Notes under the pieces: model-generated
Databases searched by the model: none
Seen by the model: the letters and a program-made list of their open reading frames with translations, nothing else
Told to the model about the DNA's origin: nothing
Position numbers and translations under genes: made by a program
Part shown: positions 61,640 through 64,000 of the stretch, piece after piece
Layout of the letters: the number at the start of each line of letters is the position of its first letter
Numbering within the stretch: the stretch's first letter is position 1
Assembly (NCBI GenBank): GCA_944470555.2
Contig: OX104132.1
Coordinates: forward strand, 352,931-416,930
Direction: 5' to 3'
DNA: 64,000 nucleotides
Source of the DNA: Heterobilharzia americana
Lineage: Eukaryota; Platyhelminthes; Trematoda; Strigeidida; Schistosomatidae

Positions 61640-62070
61640 ACTTCATCAAATGAGGTAGCTCCAACGTGTATTGTGGATACCAAGTCGCCACCTACTTTGG
61701 AGCATAATAACACCCTAACTATTACTGAGTTATAGGAAAACTCAGGGTGATCAGACTATGATGTCTTTCACTTTTGGTCTGAGTCCCATAATGCAGGTAT
61801 AGATTTCCTACTTAGGCTTGTCGAGATGATAAGAAGCAATAGTTGGAAAGGCTTAGTGGTATTGGAAGCAAATTGGTCACAGTGGCACAGATATATTCAC
61901 TCTTTGACATCTTCGAAACCTCTGTTTCTTTTTCCCTCTTTCCTTCTGTACACTTTGACTTATTTTAGCACCACTTTTTTCGTCCACTTCGTCTCTGAAT
62001 TGTAGTATGTGTTGTTTCAACTTGAACTGATAGCCCTCTGTGTCAGGTTCTACGTTGACGTCTCACTTTT
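61640..62070 (+). mobile_element. RTE 3' terminal fragment
   Basis: Degraded C-terminal motifs (WLRQLQRVLWIPSRH-like) and the end pattern SQWHRYIHSLTSSK-like are followed by the usual 3' untranslated region. It is directly followed by another copy. Confidence 0.5.
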
Positions 62071-62074
62071 GTGC

Positions 62075-62800
62075 ACACATGCGTTGCGCTACAATTATCG
62101 CCTTCATAACTACTCCATCACTAACGCCGGCATAATATCCAACTGGTTAATAAGGGTCTATTATACTGCGCACAGTTGACTCGCTTTTATGTGACTGTGA
62201 AATTTGACCATCAACAGTTAAACATGAAAAGAGGATTCAGTTGTTCGACCACAGTTGCCTTCTTGACATAGATTGGGTGTCAGGGAACCACTACGTCAGT
62301 AAGATAGAATTCAGGTATAGAGTCTGAGAGAGAAGAGGAAAGTCGTTTATGAGGTTGTAAGCTCTAAACAACTCAGATGACTTGGATATGTGTTACACAT
62401 GTCTGGTCACCGTCTGCCTCGTCGTCCGATGTTGAGTGGAGTAGGTTTAAGCTAGGGAAAGGTTAGCGGGGGTCAGATTAAATCATAATATCGGTCCATG
62501 AACTGTGTAGTCTAAGCTTTCGCGTAACAACCTGAATCGATAGTTGAAGACTGCAGGGGGAAATATAGCTCATAAATCGATCTTGGTGGTGCAAATGCCT
62601 CCACACATTATCTTCTACCTAGTCATCTTAACTAGTTTCCTTAGTGTTCCATTCCTTCTTCTTTTTCTTCTCTTTTCACGACCTTCTGTTGCTATGTATT
62701 ATCTTACTTCTCTTTTTTTCATATTTTATCATGATGCCTTGATGTGCTGATGTGAGATATGCAAACTTAGACCGTTACGAATACTGTTATATCGTATGTT
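62075..62800 (+). mobile_element. RTE element, C-terminal fragment plus 3' end
   Basis: It shows the YCAQLTRFYVTVK region, the LGYVLHMSGHRLPRRP region and the 3' untranslated sequence shared with 55,310-55,540. It lies directly after another RTE tail in the same orientation. Confidence 0.6.
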
Positions 62801-63175
62801 GTAATAGACTGACTGACTGTCACCGTAACTAAGAATGAAGAAGTACTTATTTATGTGTTTTTTGAGTATCGAAGATGTATACACCTGTTAACATCGTCTT
62901 GTTCAAAATCTAAGGTTATCGATCGCTTGGGGGGGGAGGGGAAACCTAAACTGAATCTTGATCGTTAGCTTTACTCTGTGTGGATGGTTCGATCCTGATA
63001 ATTCGAAGACCGTTGGCTGAAATCTTGCACTGATCTAGGCTTTCATTCCTACTTGAATCATTATCTTCCTACATTAAAGATGGAGTTATACCACACTGTA
63101 ATTTCTCTTGGGTTGTAACTGCACTGTATTTATTTCGGCGTAGACGATAGGGTGGTATCATAGGCCGTCACTCAG
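62801..63175. other. Sequence without recognised features
   Basis: A G-rich run (62,931-62,940) is the only landmark. Later SNX14 exons should lie beyond the window. Confidence 0.25.
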
Positions 63176-63179
63176 TAGT

Positions 63180-64000
63180 CTTGTAGTTATATCTGTTCTA
63201 TGTTCAGTTGCATTGACTCTCATATATAATTCAGCCTGCCATACTAAGGAAATTTCACCTATAGCTATCACTCGACAGAGTGGAATGCCTCCTGCAGGTG
63301 AAGACGTGTAGCAGTTATCGACCGTCAGTAAGTACATCTTTGTTACAATACAGGACCTGTTGAGGGTAAAGATCTGATCGATACACCTTCGCTCAGGTCT
63401 GAAACCTGCTTGGTTTTCTCATGTTTGTTGTTCTCGACATCAAGTTCGGTATCAGCTAACTATGAACCATAGTATCCTTAACATGATATTAGTCAACCCA
63501 ATCCACTGTGGTCGTCGTGCAAAGACTCAAATAAACTGGGGTTATTCATCATTTAGACTGGTACGGTGCCACTACCTCTGATTCCCACCTACTTACTACT
63601 ATTTTGGTTCCTCCAGTATGTAATTTTTATCTTTATTCTTGAAAGCTTTTAGTGAAAAACCATCTAATCCTGCTAATTTGCATCGTTCCGAGTTGCAAAT
63701 AACCTTCTCGACTTTGAGGAGGAATAGCGGACTGACAGTCGCGTCCATTCAGGTCCGAACTGGATGTCAGGTGACTGTGGCGTGGGTGTAAGCCAGATGA
63801 ACTGTTTTTTCCGCTTGTTCCATACAATGTTATAGTTACCTGTTTTGAAGGGCTATCATGAACTTATCTTTCTCGGTAATAGTGTCACTGACTGTCGTCT
63901 TCTTGCAAGTTTTCTAAATAAACTGAAATAACTGCAGCGTATGAACTATTGCTGATGTGTTATGCACTTTATTCACTTTTACTGTCAACCACTGCTCGTG
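63180..64000 (-). mobile_element. RTE element, linker and start of RT, runs off the window
   Basis: On the minus strand 63,630-63,830 corresponds to the stretch before the RT (pattern [20 protein letters not shown] in the full copy), and 63,380-63,420 reads [19 protein letters not shown]. It is degraded and continues past position 64,000. Confidence 0.65.

Noticed and set aside
1..64000. CRISPR array, bacterial operons, insertion sequences or phage genes
   Set aside because: No regularly spaced repeats and no prokaryotic gene structure; the window is clearly animal nuclear DNA.

Overview
The window looks like nuclear DNA from a schistosome-type blood fluke (Digenea). It is AT-rich and crowded with retroelements. 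A split animal gene begins with introns of 31-51 bp and continues with introns of up to about 20 kb. The repeats are typical of schistosomes: RTE-clade and CR1-like non-LTR retrotransposons, Penelope-like elements, and tRNA-derived SINEs of the S-alpha (Sm-alpha) type carrying hammerhead ribozymes. Species is not assigned, and nothing prokaryotic is seen.

Positions 1-12,800 contain no recognisable host gene. This stretch holds decayed CR1-like copies (40-2,000, 4,060-4,330, 9,390-11,620, 12,060-12,785) and one broken RTE element on the minus strand (6,260-9,330).

Positions 13,430-59,926 (+) hold the only host gene I can support, a sorting nexin of the SNX14 type. Fourteen coding exons join in consistent reading phase and encode a transmembrane helix, the PXA domain, the RGS-like domain and the start of the linker to PX. 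The PX and C-nexin exons lie beyond the right edge, and the extreme N-terminus is uncertain. One exon (54,828-54,964) is a single base out of phase.

The long introns are filled with mobile DNA. They include a nearly intact RTE element antisense to the gene (37,358-41,305) and many truncated RTE pieces. Penelope-like copies with a GIY-YIG endonuclease lie at 41,950-44,310 and 49,560-52,010. S-alpha-like SINEs, two foldback elements with a hammerhead motif in each arm (about 27.0-27.5 kb and 28.0-28.3 kb), and an element with long terminal inverted repeats around a gag-like coding remnant (29,826-30,916) complete the set.

The main leads are as follows. Every hammerhead copy in the sense orientation of the host gene is damaged, while the copies that keep a consensus core are all antisense. 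Two nested pairs of near-identical inverted repeats flank internal SNX14 exons. A gag-like remnant sits between long inverted repeats. The SNX14 exon frameshift needs checking against other data. All calls come from reading the sequence and remembered family motifs; no search or folding program was run.
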